DNA from: Weissella tructae
GTDB lineage: Bacteria; Bacillota; Bacilli; Lactobacillales; Lactobacillaceae
DNA length: 64,000 nucleotides
Direction: 5' to 3'
Assembly (NCBI RefSeq): GCF_000732905.1
Contig: NZ_CP007588.1
Location: 1,178,001 to 1,242,000, forward strand
Shown in pieces: positions 9,119 to 17,450 of the stretch. The position numbers and the translations under genes were made by a program. The stretch's first letter is position 1, and every line of letters starts with the position of its first letter. The notes under the pieces were generated by a model. The model was not told the DNA's origin. It made no database searches and was given only the letters and a program-made list of their open reading frames with translations.

Positions 9119-9718
9119 CTACAACTCCGTTCTTCCCTCAACTGCCTTAATTAATGTAATCTCATCTGCGTAGTCGATATCACTTCCAACTGATAGTCCT
9201 GTCGCTAGACGTGAAACCTTAATCCCTGCTGGCTTCAACAATCGTGACAAATACATTGCGGTTGCTTCCCCTTCAGCATTTGCATTTGTCGCAACAATCA
9301 CTTCTTGAATTTCTTCGTGTCGTTGCAAACGCGTCACTAATGAATCAATGTTGATGTCATCCGGTCCAATACCGGCCAATGGTGACAAAACACCATGTAG
9401 CACATGGTACAGACCTCGATATTCACCCGCATTTTCAATAGCCATCAAGTCTTTCACATCCGCAATGACTAATACAGTTGTTTGGTCTCGCGTTGTATCA
9501 GTACAAATCAAACATGGATCCGCTTCTGTTAAGTTCCCACAGATAGAACAGAAACGAAGATCACGCTTCGCTGAAATCAACGCTTGCGCAAAACCAGTCA
9601 CATCCTCTTCTGGCATGTTAATGACATGAAAAGCAAGCCGAGTGGCTGTCTTAATCCCAATTCCAGGCAATTTAGTAAAACTATCAATCAACTTCGCAAT
9701 CGGTTCTGGATATTGCAT
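9119..9718 (-). CDS. recR: Recombination mediator protein RecR
   Basis: RecFOR-pathway DNA-binding ring protein of 199 residues that helps load RecA at gaps. In order: helix-hairpin-helix ([15 protein letters not shown], 17-31), zinc finger with C57, C60, C69 and C72, and a Toprim domain ([21 protein letters not shown]). Usual partner of ybaB and dnaX, from which it is separated by 31 bases. Confidence 0.96.
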   Translation of the reverse strand: MQYPEPIAKLIDSFTKLPGIGIKTATRLAFHVINMPEEDVTGFAQALISAKRDLRFCSICGNLTEADPCLICTDTTRDQTTVLVIADVKDLMAIENAGEYRGLYHVLHGVLSPLAGIGPDDINIDSLVTRLQRHEEIQEVIVATNANAEGEATAMYLSRLLKPAGIKVSRLATGLSVGSDIDYADEITLIKAVEGRTEL

Positions 9719-9749
9719 GTCATTCCTGCTTTCTTAAATCAAATCGAGC

Positions 9750-10061
9750 TTAGAAGCCCATTCCTTGTGGTGCAAACTTTCCCATACGCTTTTGTGTATC
9801 AGCTTCAACTTGCGCCAATGCATCGTTCACAGCCATCACAACCATGTCTGACAATTCTTCTGGATCGTTAGGATCAATAACGTCAGCCTTGATTTGTAGG
9901 TCCAACAATTGACGGTCACCATTAAACTTTGCGATAACCATGTCTTCTGGTGCCTTACCAACGTATTCTGATTCTGCAATCGCTGATTGTTCATCTTGCA
10001 TTTGTGATTGCATCTTCTTCATTTGCTTCATCATTTGTTGCATGTTTTGTCCACCGAACAT
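9750..10061 (-). CDS. YbaB/EbfC family nucleoid-associated protein
   Basis: A 103-residue protein with the Met/Gln-rich coiled-coil start (FGGQNMQQMMKQMKKMQSQM) and the KFNGDRQLLDLQIKADVIDP core typical of YbaB. The family binds DNA as dimers without strong sequence specificity. It lies between dnaX and recR, the usual location. An AGAGG-like site precedes the ATG. Confidence 0.93.
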   Translation of the reverse strand: MFGGQNMQQMMKQMKKMQSQMQDEQSAIAESEYVGKAPEDMVIAKFNGDRQLLDLQIKADVIDPNDPEELSDMVVMAVNDALAQVEADTQKRMGKFAPQGMGF

Positions 10062-10141
10062 AATAGGGCCTCTTTTCTTTTTCTCTGTTTTTATTAGTTT
10101 ATAGCTTATTCGTTAAATTGAACCAAAATAACATCGTTATC

Positions 10142-11875
10142 TTAGTCTTCTTGTGTTTCAACCATCTCTGATCCAAACAAGTTGATTGCTTCATCAACAG
10201 CTGGATGCGCCTGATTTTCAGTAGGTTCTTCGGGCATCCCCGCATCTACTACTTCATTCAATTGCACTTGTTCATTTTGGTCAGCTGCTTGTGGTGCTGA
10301 TGCAGCCGGGGCAGCTTGACGTTGTGCTAGGAATTCCGCACGTAACGTTGGCCAATTATCAGCTGTAATGAAGATTAATTGACGTTCTGTATCTGACTCC
10401 GTCAAAATACGTAATTGTTGCGTCACCGTATTCACTAGTTCTGCATTCTTCATCGCATTCATTCGAATGACGTCAAAATCAAACGCAACTACCAATCCAT
10501 TTGGTGATGCAGCAATTGGTTTAGCAACATTCAGCATCGCTTGTTGTGACACTGGCAACATGTTTGTCACGTCACCCCAAATAGAAATGACACGATTTAA
10601 ATCACCACGAGTTGCAGATTGAAGCACCTTAAACACTGATTGCTTATCATCAGATACTGCTGCTTTCGCCACCGGTTGTGCCGGTTGTGCCGGTTGTGCC
10701 GGTTGTGCCGGTTGTGCCGGTTGTGCCGGTTGTGCCGGTTGTGCCGGTTGTGCCACCACATTCTGAACGGGTTCTGCTGCAACGTCAACTGTTTGAACAA
10801 CCTGTTTTGGTTGGCTCAATTTAACAGTCAACACTTCTAAGTAGATACTTGGACGATTTGTATAACGCAATTGTTGTTGCGTATCGTTCAACACATCAAT
10901 CATGTTGTACCAAACTTGCGGCTTTTCTGACTTGGCCATTTCCTGGAAGTTTTCATCCGGAACCAGCGTAATCAAATCTGGCGCTTCTGTATACAACAAG
11001 AGGTCACGTGCATAACTAATCAAATCTTCAATAAAGCGTTGTGCATCTTTCCCCGCAGCCAGAACATCACTTAGCTTACCTAACGCTGCTTGTGTATCAT
11101 GTGCGACAACTGCTTGTAGGTATTCACCTAACAATGTTTGCGTAACTGATCCAGTAACCAACAAAGCATTGTCCAATGTAATTGAACCATCCCCGAATGA
11201 TAAGACTTGATCTAGAATACTCAATGCGTCACGCATTCCACCATCAGCTGCATTCGCAATGACACGTAGGGCACTTTCATCATACGCATTACCACGCGCA
11301 TTTAGAATATGAACCATACGGTCGTAAGATGCCTTTGCATCAATACGCTTAAAGTCAAAACGTTGCGTACGAGAAATGATTGTGGCAGGAATCTTTTGTG
11401 GTTCCGTCGTTGCCAAAATAAAGATTACATTTGCTGGTGGTTCTTCCAATGTTTTCAATAAGGCATTAAAGGCCCCTGTTGATAACATGTGAACCTCATC
11501 AATAATGTAAACCTTATACTTTGCTTGTGTAGGTGCGTAATTCACATCCTCACGAATTTCACGAATTTCATCAACCCCGTTGTTTGAGGCCGCATCCAAT
11601 TCAACTACATCACCTAATGTACCAGCATCAGCTGCTAAACAAATTTCACATGTACCATCCGGTTCACCATGATCCGGATGCAAACAATTAACTGCTTTAG
11701 CAAAAATTTTGGCTGCTGATGTTTTCCCAGTTCCACGCGGTCCATTAAAGAGATATGCGTGGGTAATTTGTCCACTCTCAATGGTGTTTTTTAATGTCTT
11801 CGTGACGACTTCTTGTCCAATTAAATCACTGAACTTTTGTGGTCGCCATGTCCGATATAATGCTTGATACGCCAT
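10142..11875 (-). CDS. dnaX: DNA polymerase III subunits gamma/tau
   Basis: Clamp-loader ATPase of 577 residues: AAA+ domain with P-loop GPRGTGKT at about 45-52, the Cys-rich zinc module (CLHP...CEIC), DEVHMLSTGAFNALLKTLEEPP (DEVH Walker B) and SRTQRFDF sensor, then domain III and a tau-type C-terminal region. The start at 11875 (MAYQALYRTWRPQKF) is chosen because AAAGGGG lies upstream and this is the conserved N-terminus. The linker carries nine consecutive Ala-Gln-Pro triplets encoded by an exact 9-base repeat. I saw no A-rich slippery run around the linker that would suggest a programmed gamma product. Confidence 0.95.
   Translation of the reverse strand: MAYQALYRTWRPQKFSDLIGQEVVTKTLKNTIESGQITHAYLFNGPRGTGKTSAAKIFAKAVNCLHPDHGEPDGTCEICLAADAGTLGDVVELDAASNNGVDEIREIREDVNYAPTQAKYKVYIIDEVHMLSTGAFNALLKTLEEPPANVIFILATTEPQKIPATIISRTQRFDFKRIDAKASYDRMVHILNARGNAYDESALRVIANAADGGMRDALSILDQVLSFGDGSITLDNALLVTGSVTQTLLGEYLQAVVAHDTQAALGKLSDVLAAGKDAQRFIEDLISYARDLLLYTEAPDLITLVPDENFQEMAKSEKPQVWYNMIDVLNDTQQQLRYTNRPSIYLEVLTVKLSQPKQVVQTVDVAAEPVQNVVAQPAQPAQPAQPAQPAQPAQPAQPAQPVAKAAVSDDKQSVFKVLQSATRGDLNRVISIWGDVTNMLPVSQQAMLNVAKPIAASPNGLVVAFDFDVIRMNAMKNAELVNTVTQQLRILTESDTERQLIFITADNWPTLRAEFLAQRQAAPAASAPQAADQNEQVQLNEVVDAGMPEEPTENQAHPAVDEAINLFGSEMVETQED
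10674..10754 (-). repeat. Nine perfect 9-bp tandem repeats inside dnaX
   Basis: The unit GGTTGTGCC (plus strand) is repeated nine times without a single change and encodes (Ala-Gln-Pro)9 in the tau linker. The unit length is a multiple of three, so copy-number changes keep the frame. Confidence 0.97.
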
Positions 11876-11942
11876 TGCACCATCGTCCCCTTTCATCTGC
11901 TCATGTTGTTATGCTCTTTGTCTATCATACCAGATTTTCGCG

Positions 11943-11979
11943 AAAAAAAGTCGCCCAGATTAATAAAAATCGGGCGACT
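11943..11979 (-). terminator. Terminator of the SRP RNA gene
   Basis: Hairpin AGTCGCCC / GGGCGACT followed by a run of seven U on the minus strand, about 20 bases after the SRP RNA stem closes and before dnaX. Confidence 0.88.
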
Positions 11980-11994
11980 CCATTAAATATCAAT

Positions 11995-12080
11995 AAGGTG
12001 TGAAGCACAATATACGGTCTCCTTAGTGCTGCTGCCTTCCGACCCTGACACGGTTCGAAGTGCATACTTGCCTCACAAAA
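11995..12080 (-). ncRNA. ffs: Signal recognition particle RNA (bacterial small type, 4.5S)
   Basis: The minus strand contains the conserved SRP core GTCAGG..CGGAAGGCAGCAGC (around 12018-12045), the Ffh-binding internal loops and GGAA tetraloop. The ends pair: GUGAGGCA at 12076-12069 with UGCUUCAC at 12007-12000 (one G-U pair). This is the short form without an Alu domain, as in lactobacilli. It pairs with Ffh to target nascent membrane proteins. Ends are approximate to about five bases. Confidence 0.92.
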
Positions 12081-12083
12081 GAT

Positions 12084-12113
12084 ATTATACCATGTTTTCC
12101 ATTTCTTTGTCAG
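12084..12113 (-). promoter_or_regulatory. ffs promoter embedded in the tadA stop
   Basis: CTGACA (12113-12108), 18-base spacer and a consensus TATAAT (12089-12084) on the minus strand. Transcription would begin about 7 bases later, exactly where the mature SRP RNA helix starts. The tadA stop codon TAA lies inside the -10 hexamer. Confidence 0.7.
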
Positions 12114-12612
12114 CATCTTTTCGCGCTTGCTTTTCAAGTTTCTTGCGCGCACGAATCGCTTTGAAGAATGTTTTTAGTTGCTCGCTAGCACGTTCTTCTT
12201 GTACGCCAGCATGTACTTCCACTTGATGATTCAATCGTTCGTCTTCAAGCAGATGATACATTGAACACACACCACCAGCCTTTGGATCAACTGCACCAAA
12301 GTAGACATCTGTAATACGAGTTTGTTGAATCAAACCAGCACACATAATACAAGGTTCCAACGTGACAAACAATTGTGCGTCTGGTAGACGCCATGAGCCT
12401 AATGATTGGTTTGCTTCTTGAATCGCAATAAATTCCGCATGTAGCGTCGCATCTTGCTGGGTTTCACGAAGATTATGACCACGGCCAACAATAACCCCTT
12501 CATTCACAACTACTGCACCAATAGGGACTTCACCTAACGCTTCTGCTTTTTCGGCTTCAGCAAAGGCAGCGTCCATAAAGGTCGCAATTTGTTCATCTGT
12601 CAGCTTAGGCAT
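12085..12612 (-). CDS. tadA: tRNA-specific adenosine deaminase TadA
   Basis: Converts A34 to inosine in tRNA-Arg(ACG); that tRNA gene is itself in this window. Zinc-dependent cytidine-deaminase fold of 175 residues with H58-A-E60 and P87-C88-x-x-C91. The highly charged C-terminal tail (about 140-175, rich in Lys and Glu) extends beyond the core. I use the ATG at 12612; a GTG at 12621 is also in frame, and neither has a strong ribosome binding site (GAAAG only), which fits coupling to the upstream methyltransferase it overlaps by eight bases. Confidence 0.92.
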   Translation of the reverse strand: MPKLTDEQIATFMDAAFAEAEKAEALGEVPIGAVVVNEGVIVGRGHNLRETQQDATLHAEFIAIQEANQSLGSWRLPDAQLFVTLEPCIMCAGLIQQTRITDVYFGAVDPKAGGVCSMYHLLEDERLNHQVEVHAGVQEERASEQLKTFFKAIRARKKLEKQARKDADKEMENMV

Positions 12613-13210
12613 GACGAACACTTTCTAGAATGTAGTATCCCTTATCCTTAGCAATCGTTTGAGCATTACCGAAAGTTTCATCCATCAAGGCCTTAGCAGA
12701 CGGTGCTCCTTGCTTCTTTTGTAGCACAACCGTTAGTGTTCCCATTGGTTCTAAATGATCGTATGCTTCACTAATCATACGTGTCACAACATCCTTACCG
12801 GCACGTACTGGTGGGTTTACTAAAATAGCCGCAAATGTACCTTCGACATTACTGTATACATCTGATTGTACAACTGTAATGCGGTCAGCGACTTTATTAG
12901 CCTTAGCATTCTTTTCAATCAAAGCTGCGGCACGTTCGTTAATTTCAGCGGCTACAAATTCACGGTCTGGCAATGTCTTTGCCAAACTAATTGCAACAGG
13001 ACCATAACCAGCCCCAAGATCCAAAATCTTTCCTGCTGGTAATTCAGTATCAAATGCTTCTAGCATTGCACGTGTTCCGTAATCCACCGTATGCTTTGAA
13101 AACACACCCGCATCAGTTGTGAATCCTAGGTCATGTCCTAATAATGTAAAGCGCCAGCTCTTTTCATCATGCGCACCAGTTGGCGCTTGTGTGTAATAAT
13201 GTTCAGTCAT
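12605..13210 (-). CDS. Class I SAM methyltransferase, RsmC/YbxB-like
   Basis: A 201-residue Rossmann methyltransferase with SAM motif I DLGAGYGP (64-71) and the N-P-P-V-R motif at 132-136, diagnostic of the RsmC (16S rRNA G1207) group. It is the single-domain form, like YbxB of Bacillus, without the inactive N-terminal half of E. coli RsmC. AAAGAGG precedes the ATG. It overlaps tadA. The rRNA target is inferred from the family. Confidence 0.88.
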   Translation of the reverse strand: MTEHYYTQAPTGAHDEKSWRFTLLGHDLGFTTDAGVFSKHTVDYGTRAMLEAFDTELPAGKILDLGAGYGPVAISLAKTLPDREFVAAEINERAAALIEKNAKANKVADRITVVQSDVYSNVEGTFAAILVNPPVRAGKDVVTRMISEAYDHLEPMGTLTVVLQKKQGAPSAKALMDETFGNAQTIAKDKGYYILESVRHA

Positions 13211-13246
13211 ATATTTGCCTCTTTATCCGTATAATCGTTACCTATT

Positions 13247-13275
13247 ATTTTAGGCTATTTGTGGACATTTTGAAA
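13247..13275 (-). promoter_or_regulatory. Probable promoter of the rsmC-like/tadA unit
   Basis: TTTCAA (13275-13270), 17-base spacer, TAAAAT (13252-13247) on the minus strand, 37 bases before the ATG and after the terminator of the upstream gene. Confidence 0.4.
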
Positions 13276-13282
13276 GGCATAG

Positions 13283-13322
13283 AAAAAACAGCTAACGACG
13301 ATGTATCCCGTGGTTAGCTGTT
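13283..13322 (-). terminator. Terminator of the membrane-tethered hydrolase gene
   Basis: Eight-base stem CAGCTAAC / GTTAGCTG with a 16-base loop and U-run on the minus strand, 16 bases after the stop. Confidence 0.75.
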
Positions 13323-13337
13323 AATTTGATATTTTAA

Positions 13338-14258
13338 TTAAACGTACTTGGCCAAGAAGTCAGAAACGGTCTTCACATATGTTTCTTCGTCCTTCTCGTA
13401 GGCTTCCATATGATCGGCACCTGGTACAACTAGTTTTTCTTTTGGTCCTTTAGTTGCATCATAGACTTTATGGACCATACTTGTTGGTACGAACAAATCT
13501 TCTGCGCCATGAATGAACAACATTGGACGCGTATTATTTTCTAGTGACTTTTCTGGACGTACATCATTGTATGAATACCCGGCCAACAGTTGTGAGTAAA
13601 TTGATAGAACACTTGAGAAAGGTTCTAAGATCCAAGATGGCAACTTATACATTTGACCACCCTTCCAACTCAATTCCTCACGTAAATCATTGTAACCACA
13701 GTCTTCAATAAATGCCTTAACTTGTGATGGTGGATTCATCCCCGCCAACAACATCGTCGTTGCTGCACCTAATGATGTTCCGTACACCACAATTTCCGTA
13801 TCTTCACCATGTTCTGCAATTAATTGATTAATCCAAGCAAGATAGTCTTTCGCTTCAAGGTAACCATAACCGATGTATGTACCCTCTGATTTCCCGGCCG
13901 CACGATTATCGGCAGACAAGACATTATATCCTTGGCTATGCATCAATTCTGAATAAGGAACTACTGTCCGACGATCAACAGAAAAACCGTGAATGACAAT
14001 CGCAATTTTCTTTGAAGGCTTCTCAGCTTTGACATACTCCCCTTTTAAAGTTAGTCCGTCTGCTGTTTCAAGCGTTACGTCTTCTTTAGGAAGTGCTTGC
14101 CAACGTGTTTGTTGCTCATATAATGCTTCACCAGGTTCTCGAACACCAGTATCAACAAAGTCCTTTTCTGAGCGAACTTGCGCAACATAAAACAAATAAC
14201 CACTAATCACTGTGGTCAGTACAAATAATACGATGGCAAAGCCAATCAAAATCTTCAT
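13338..14258 (-). CDS. Membrane-anchored alpha/beta hydrolase
   Basis: A 306-residue protein with one N-terminal membrane segment (about 3-26) and an extracellular or membrane-proximal alpha/beta-hydrolase domain. HGFSVDRR forms the oxyanion region. The triad is S162 in GTSLGA, D254 in GAEDLFVP and H283 in GADHMEAY. Similar proteins are annotated as YqkD-like or BAAT-domain hydrolases in lactobacilli; the substrate is unknown. It is divergent from pepF and is a single-gene unit with its own terminator. Confidence 0.85.
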   Translation of the reverse strand: MKILIGFAIVLFVLTTVISGYLFYVAQVRSEKDFVDTGVREPGEALYEQQTRWQALPKEDVTLETADGLTLKGEYVKAEKPSKKIAIVIHGFSVDRRTVVPYSELMHSQGYNVLSADNRAAGKSEGTYIGYGYLEAKDYLAWINQLIAEHGEDTEIVVYGTSLGAATTMLLAGMNPPSQVKAFIEDCGYNDLREELSWKGGQMYKLPSWILEPFSSVLSIYSQLLAGYSYNDVRPEKSLENNTRPMLFIHGAEDLFVPTSMVHKVYDATKGPKEKLVVPGADHMEAYEKDEETYVKTVSDFLAKYV

Positions 14259-14439
14259 GAGTCATCTTCTTTCTACATTAAACCAAGATTTCATTTTATC
14301 AAAAATGTTATATCTTATATTATTTACTATATTTCAAATTAAAGCAACATTTTTGTATACGCCCTATACTATTATTGTGACGTTATTTTCAAATGTATGA
14401 TACACTGTTACACAATAACTTAGATTGGAGACTTATCAA

Positions 14440-16233
14440 ATGGCTTATTCTCAAAACTGGAATCTTGAAACCATTTACGCCGGCGGCGTTGAAGGACAAG
14501 CATTTCAAACAACACTTAATACGGTTGAAGCTGATTTAAACACTTTTGCGCACGATTTCAAACCAACAACTGATATCACAACATTGGTTGATTACTCACT
14601 TCGCCTACAAGCACTAGATAGTACTCTTCGTACGTTGAACGTCTTTTTAAACGCATTAACTTCAGCGGATTACACAAATCCTAAGTTCCGACCATTTCAA
14701 AGTCGTTTAGATAATCTAGCCGTTAGCTATCAAAACAGCTTAGATGCCTACAGCCGTGTATTGGCTGAGCTAGACGACCAAACGTTTATCCAATTCCAAA
14801 CACACGCGGATATTGCGCCCATTGCTTTCTATGTCGCTGAATTGCGTCAAAGCGCTGGTCGTATGTTGGCACCAGAAACTGAACAATTAGTTAACCAATT
14901 ACAATTAGACGGTCTGACTGCTTGGTCAAGTCACTACGATACCATTTCTGCGACCTTGGAAATGCCATTCACAAACGAAACCGGTGACACTCAAAATATT
15001 TCTGCAGGACAAGCATTAAATCTGCTTGATAGCTACCCTGATAATGCTGGTCGTGCTGCATTAATGGATGGTTATGAATCAATGTGGGGAAAGGCTGATA
15101 GTTTAACCGCTGATACGTTGAATCATTTAGCTGGTTCACGTCTAACAAGCCAAGAAGCCCATGGTTACACTGACTTCTTAGAAGAACCCTTAGAATTAAA
15201 CCGTATGTCACGTCAAACACTAGATACCATGTGGCAAGTCGTTGATGACAACAAAGCTATGTTCACGGACTTTTTTACCCGTAAAGCACAACTACTTGGT
15301 TTAGATGGGATTGGTTGGCAAGATCAAGTCGCCCCACTAACAAAGGTTGGTAACTTTGAACCAACAACACAAAGCTATGATGAAGTCGCTAACTTCATTG
15401 TCAAAAACTTTGGTCAATACTCACCTAAGATGGCAACCTTTGCCCAATCTGCCTTTGATCAAAACTGGATTGAAGCCGAAGACCGTCCTGGTAAACAACC
15501 CGGTGGTTGGATGGATTCATTGCCTGATAATGCCGAATCACGTATTTTCATGACCTTTACCGGATCTGTTAATGATGCCTCAACATTAGCCCATGAATTA
15601 GGTCACGCCTTTCACTCTAGTGTCTTAACTGATTTACCAGTTTGGCGTGATGCTTATGCCATGAACATCGCTGAAACAGCATCAACTTTCGCCGAGTTAT
15701 TAATTGCGGATGCGAATATCGCAGCGGCACAAAGCGACGCGGAAAAGGTTGTCTTACTAGATGCCAAAATGACGAACCCTGTCTCAATGTTTATGAATAT
15801 CCGTGCACGTTACCTGTTTGAAAAAGCGTTTTACACTGAACGTGCCGAAGGTTATGTACCTGCTGCTCGCCTAAATGAATTGATGGCCGCCGCACAAGCT
15901 GAAGCATTCAATGGTCTCTTAACGAAAGACCATCCCCACTTCTGGTCATCAAAGCTTCATTTCTACATTGATAGCGTTCCATTCTACAACTTCCCCTACA
16001 CATTCGGTTACCTATTTAGTGCCGGGGTATACGCATGGGTTCAAACACAAGACAATTTTGAAGATGCCTACATCGCCCTATTACGTGACTCAGCCCACAT
16101 GACAATTGAAGACCTTGCGCAAAAGCACCTAGGTGTTGATTTAACACAGCCTGACTTTTGGCAAGCCGGTGCTGATTTGATTAAAACGGATATTCAGGAC
16201 TTCATCCGTCTTTCAGACCAATTTGTCGATTAA
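14440..16233 (+). CDS. pepF: Oligoendopeptidase F
   Basis: M3B-family zinc metallopeptidase of 597 residues, cytoplasmic, degrading peptides of roughly 7-17 residues. The catalytic HELGH lies at about 385-389, with the third ligand Glu in MNIAETASTFAELL about 25 residues later and the YRYQ-like region near the C-terminus (FYNFPYTFGYLFSAG). The ATG at 14440 is preceded by TTGGAG at 14425-14430. A TTG in the same frame at 14425 is part of that ribosome binding site and not the start. Its stop overlaps by three bases with a convergent small gene. Confidence 0.95.
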   Translation: MAYSQNWNLETIYAGGVEGQAFQTTLNTVEADLNTFAHDFKPTTDITTLVDYSLRLQALDSTLRTLNVFLNALTSADYTNPKFRPFQSRLDNLAVSYQNSLDAYSRVLAELDDQTFIQFQTHADIAPIAFYVAELRQSAGRMLAPETEQLVNQLQLDGLTAWSSHYDTISATLEMPFTNETGDTQNISAGQALNLLDSYPDNAGRAALMDGYESMWGKADSLTADTLNHLAGSRLTSQEAHGYTDFLEEPLELNRMSRQTLDTMWQVVDDNKAMFTDFFTRKAQLLGLDGIGWQDQVAPLTKVGNFEPTTQSYDEVANFIVKNFGQYSPKMATFAQSAFDQNWIEAEDRPGKQPGGWMDSLPDNAESRIFMTFTGSVNDASTLAHELGHAFHSSVLTDLPVWRDAYAMNIAETASTFAELLIADANIAAAQSDAEKVVLLDAKMTNPVSMFMNIRARYLFEKAFYTERAEGYVPAARLNELMAAAQAEAFNGLLTKDHPHFWSSKLHFYIDSVPFYNFPYTFGYLFSAGVYAWVQTQDNFEDAYIALLRDSAHMTIEDLAQKHLGVDLTQPDFWQAGADLIKTDIQDFIRLSDQFVD

Positions 16234-16391
16234 TCCGACAAAACAAGTAATCCTAAACAGCCCATGTAAATGAGGTAGCGTAAATATTTGGCTAGTTCAG
16301 GCTGATGTAATAAATTAGCTATAAGCGTCAGCAGAAGCAACATCAGTAGTGCCTGCCGAATTCGCCGTTCTAATTTTGAACGTTGTTTCAT
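16230..16391 (-). CDS. Small hydrophobic membrane protein (53 aa)
   Basis: Short frame starting MKQRSKLERRIRQALL with a good AGAAAGGAT site upstream. The N-terminus is strongly basic (KQRSK.ERRIR), then two hydrophobic stretches (about 15-28 and 38-51), so two membrane segments with a positive-inside start. It has no close relation I can name. It overlaps the 3' end of pepF in convergent orientation. No terminator is visible for it before pepF. Coding potential rests on the ribosome binding site and the membrane-protein pattern. Confidence 0.6.
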   Translation of the reverse strand: MKQRSKLERRIRQALLMLLLLTLIANLLHQPELAKYLRYLIYMGCLGLLVLSD

Positions 16392-16410
16392 GATTTATCC
16401 TTTCTAATAT

Positions 16411-16443
16411 AAAAAAGCCCTGCACAAAAAGTGCAGGGCTTTT
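16411..16443. terminator. Strong bidirectional-looking terminator
   Basis: Perfect 10-bp stem AGCCCTGCAC / GTGCAGGGCT with an AAAAA loop. A-run on the left serves the minus-strand secreted-protein gene. T-run on the right could also stop pepF transcripts, which would then be antisense to the 53-residue gene. Confidence 0.85.
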
Positions 16444-16448
16444 CTATT

Positions 16449-17042
16449 CTATTGCCAAGCAACATTAGCGATAGAAACCTTTGATCCAACATTTAGATAA
16501 GTTAAGTCAAAACGAATCCCACTTTTAATGTGGTGAATATTCGCTCCTAGTGCCACACATGCAGCACCAATTAAACGTCCAGGAATAAAGTAGCCACTTA
16601 AGCCAATGCCTGTATCAACCAAAGATTGCACATGGTCTTGGTTAAGCCAGACACGAACTCCCCACCAGTAAAATTTGACTTGTGTCTTCCCAAAACGACG
16701 AACAAAACGATTACTTTGCATGGTCATTCCACCATCATCAGCCACAAGTAGGCGACTACCTGTTGTGGTTAGCTGATTCAATTGCTTGTTCATGTTCGTC
16801 ACACTGTCATTTACTCGTGCGGCTTCAAAAGTAGAACACTTCTGAAGTAGCAGTTTTTGATTCACACAAAAGCGATTATCTTGAATACTAATCGCCTCCT
16901 CAACACGGTCTTCTAGGGTGATCCCAGATGTACTTTGTTGCGTGATATTCGTGTGATCTCCCACTTGATTGGCACTTACTCCTACCCCGCTTAACGTTAA
17001 ACCGACTAATCCTACCAAAACCATACGTTGCATCATTTGCAT
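16449..17042 (-). CDS. Secreted protein of unknown function
   Basis: The 197-residue product has a Sec signal peptide (MQMMQRMVLVGLVGLTL...; likely cut after VSA at 24). The mature part has an alpha-helical, Gln/Asn-rich section (30-100). A C-terminal third follows, starting with KFYWWGVRVWLNQDHVQSLVDTG and continuing through a Gly/Ala/Ile-rich hydrophobic stretch (145-168) to an end in AWQ. Cysteines at 59, 69 and 162. The WGxRxxL...hydrophobic pattern is reminiscent of secreted proteins of uncertain role in lactic acid bacteria, some annotated near bacteriocin loci, but I cannot name a family. The start at 17042 has AAGGGGG upstream. Monocistronic. Confidence 0.75.
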   Translation of the reverse strand: MQMMQRMVLVGLVGLTLSGVGVSANQVGDHTNITQQSTSGITLEDRVEEAISIQDNRFCVNQKLLLQKCSTFEAARVNDSVTNMNKQLNQLTTTGSRLLVADDGGMTMQSNRFVRRFGKTQVKFYWWGVRVWLNQDHVQSLVDTGIGLSGYFIPGRLIGAACVALGANIHHIKSGIRFDLTYLNVGSKVSIANVAWQ

Positions 17043-17448
17043 CACGTATCCCCCTTTTAATCTATTGTCGAATCTTCTCGACATGATAAGGGCGCATTGT
17101 CATATCACTTTGTCCAAAATTAAAAATTACAATGTGAAAAAATAGTGTGTTATCAATGTCTAATTACTAATCAAAATAATGACTCGATCAATTTGAGCGA
17201 AAATGGGACAAAATAATAGACATCTGCACGATAGGTGATGATTTGCCAAAATTTCCTGCTATTGCTAATTTGGCTCGTTAGTGACTATATCAAGGAAATA
17301 TCTCAATGCCCATAACAGCTATATAACAAAAAACGGGCTAAATATCAGATTTATGACCCCTTCATTATTTACGGTACCCTGTTAACTGATAGCAATGCAC
17401 GCAACACTGGATTACAAAAAAACAGCCTTTACCAATAAGCAAAGACTG
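17043..17448. other. 406-bp intergenic stretch with an inverted repeat
   Basis: The upstream region of the secreted-protein gene. TGTCGA-N6-TCGACA at 17066-17083 is a perfect 6-bp inverted repeat 10 bases ahead of the ribosome binding site, next to a TATCAT that might be a -10 (17088-17083, minus). No convincing -35 is seen. The rest is AT-rich; a 25-codon plus-strand frame at 17238-17315 has no proper ribosome binding site. No sign of a gene remnant that I can recognise. Confidence 0.5.
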
Positions 17449-17450
17449 TT
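17415..17450 (-). terminator. Terminator overlapping the stop of the methyltransferase-like gene
   Basis: Stem AACAGCCTTT / AAAGACTGTT (one wobble) and U-run on the minus strand; the upper arm includes part of the stop codon. Confidence 0.75.

Noticed and set aside
10400-10830. Programmed frameshift giving a gamma form of DnaX
   Set aside because: No run of the A-AAA-AAG type was seen around the linker.
10597-10840. Open frames on both strands across the dnaX repeat
   Set aside because: They consist almost only of the out-of-frame reading of the 9-bp repeat and have no ribosome binding site.
17238-17315. 25-codon hydrophobic plus-strand frame
   Set aside because: The AGGTG before it touches the ATG, and nothing else supports it.
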